Assembly (NCBI RefSeq): GCF_001514285.1
Contig: NZ_KQ949034.1
Coordinates: 232,540-296,539 of the forward strand
Direction: 5' to 3'
From: Streptomyces sp. DSM 15324
Lineage (GTDB): Bacteria; Actinomycetota; Actinomycetes; Streptomycetales; Streptomycetaceae
Length of the DNA: 64,000 bases
Shown: one piece after another, positions 63,048-64,000 of the stretch
How positions within the stretch are numbered: the stretch's first letter is position 1
Layout of the letters: each line of letters begins with the position of its first letter
Notes under the pieces: model-generated
What the model saw: only the letters and a program-made list of their open reading frames with translations
What the model was told of the DNA's origin: nothing
Database searches by the model: none
Translations under genes and position numbers: made by a program

Positions 63048-64000
63048 ATGAAGCCGGCCAGACTCGCGACGGCCGTGGTGCTCGCCACGACCGGCGGTCT
63101 CCTCACCGCCCTCGCCACCACGCCCGCCTCGGCGGCGGCGAGTTGCACCTCTCCGGCATACAAGCGTCAATTCTTCGCGAACACCACCTTTTCGGGCACA
63201 CCGCAGAAGACCGACTGCGACACGGCGGTCAGCGAGAACTGGGGGACGGGGGCCCCCGCGTCCGGCCTCCCTGCGAACAACTTCGGGGTGCGCTGGACGG
63301 TGACCCGCGACTTCGGCTCCGGCGGCCCCTTCACCTTCTCGGTGTCGGCCCAGGACGGCGTCCGTGTCTATCTCGACGGCGTCCGCAAGCTCGACGTCTG
63401 GAGGAACGTCTCCACGACGGTGAAGAAGAACGTGAACCTCACGGTCCCGCAGGGCAGCCACACCGTCCGCGTCGACTACGTGAACTGGACCGGTGGCGCG
63501 AACGTCAAGTTCGCCTACACACCCCGCACCTCCGTCACGGTCGACAAGGTGGCCCCGCTCACCCCGACGGGCCTCGCGGTCGCCTACGACGGCGCGACCG
63601 GCCACGCCCGGCTGAACTGGACGCGGAACAAGGAGATGGACCTCGCGGGCCACCGCGTCTACCGGCGCCCCGCCGACGGCTCCACCTGGACCCGGCTGGC
63701 CTCCACCACCTCCACCACGTACACCGACACCACGCTCCCGCTGACGGGCGCGGCCTACGTCTACACGCTGCGGGCCTACGACACGGCCGGCAACGAGTCG
63801 GCGGGCACAGCCCCGAGGACCGTCAGCACGGCGGACCGGACGGCCCCCGCCGTGCCCCAGGACCTCGACGTGCGCAACGGGTTCACGAGCCTGAACGTCA
63901 GCTGGACCGCGGTCGCGGACGCCTCGTCGTACCGCGTCCTCCGGGCGATGGGCGCGAACGGCACGTACACCGCCGTCGCCACCGTGACCTCGCCCGCGTA
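63048..64000 (+). CDS. Secreted PA14-like / fibronectin type III protein (cut by window end)
   Basis: ATG 63048, GGAGGA upstream, 317 residues visible before the window ends. A signal peptide (MKPARLATAVVLATTGGLLT) is followed by a PA14-like beta domain with NFGVRWTVTRDF and GGPFTFSVSAQDGVRVYLDG, carrying two cysteines before it, and two fibronectin type III domains (TPTGLAVAYDGATGHARLNW, then VPQDLDVRNGFTSLNVSW). Such proteins are extracellular, often glycan-binding. The catalytic part, if any, lies beyond the window. Confidence 0.9.
   Translation, partial: MKPARLATAVVLATTGGLLTALATTPASAAASCTSPAYKRQFFANTTFSGTPQKTDCDTAVSENWGTGAPASGLPANNFGVRWTVTRDFGSGGPFTFSVSAQDGVRVYLDGVRKLDVWRNVSTTVKKNVNLTVPQGSHTVRVDYVNWTGGANVKFAYTPRTSVTVDKVAPLTPTGLAVAYDGATGHARLNWTRNKEMDLAGHRVYRRPADGSTWTRLASTTSTTYTDTTLPLTGAAYVYTLRAYDTAGNESAGTAPRTVSTADRTAPAVPQDLDVRNGFTSLNVSWTAVADASSYRVLRAMGANGTYTAVATVTSPA

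Overview
The window is high-GC chromosomal DNA (GTG and TTG starts, four-base ATGA/GTGA gene overlaps, LuxR-type and two-component regulators, polyamine, kynurenine and ethanolamine genes) and reads as a Streptomyces chromosome. The conserved stretches contain purA, eutBC, a kynurenine operon, fba-pyrE, a speE-like gene and clpB. An actinobacterial accessory region of about 7 kb interrupts them.

Layout. 1-8.6 kb: GntR regulator with a membrane glycosyltransferase, small conserved proteins, a damaged divergent gene pair, purA, a diacylglycerol-kinase-like gene and a Uma2 nuclease. 8.6-12.5 kb: ethanolamine ammonia-lyase (eutB-eutC) divergent from an ethanolamine-type permease, with no microcompartment genes. 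12.5-17.2 kb: GbsR/MarR-type repressor divergent from a two-gene ABC exporter, with a palindromic operator candidate between them; then a P450. 17.3-24.1 kb: two tandem paralogous NarL-type two-component systems, the second in a run with an acyltransferase and a DUF1023 hydrolase. 24.2-27.5 kb: tryptophan catabolism through kynurenine (dioxygenase, kynureninase, formamidase-like hydrolase). 27.7-29.1 kb: a solitary large serine integrase. 29.2-37.9 kb: DUF3151, MFS exporter, fba, pyrE, aldose epimerase, SRPBCC protein, spermidine-synthase-like membrane protein, DUF2617 and a Gly/His/Cys-rich membrane protein.

38-45 kb is a decayed island. It holds a tyrosine integrase cut by an IS256-family element, about 1 kb of gene-poor DNA with three families of short iterated repeats and a 59-bp cruciform (origin-like), a secreted crystallin/I36-like protein, a 320-bp element with 14-bp inverted ends, a palindrome cluster, and an aminotransferase gene whose 377-bp 3' segment is duplicated on both sides of a RelE/YefM toxin-antitoxin cassette.

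45-51.6 kb: two secreted proteases, a YbjN protein, a 37-residue membrane protein and clpB with an upstream HAIR-type (HspR) operator. 51.6-57.9 kb: a Cys-less Rieske-like protein translationally coupled to a small secreted peptide with a repeated DTAWS motif, followed by four paralogous LuxR-type regulators. One is scrambled, and a TnpB element with a divergent Arc/RHH gene sits among them. This peptide-regulator neighbourhood is the best candidate for an undescribed system. 58-61.6 kb: circularly permuted ATP-grasp, alpha-E and transglutaminase-like triad, a predicted peptide-ligase system. 61.6-64 kb: an orphan sugar-binding lipoprotein and the start of a secreted PA14/fibronectin protein cut by the window end. 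I found no tRNA, rRNA or CRISPR array.
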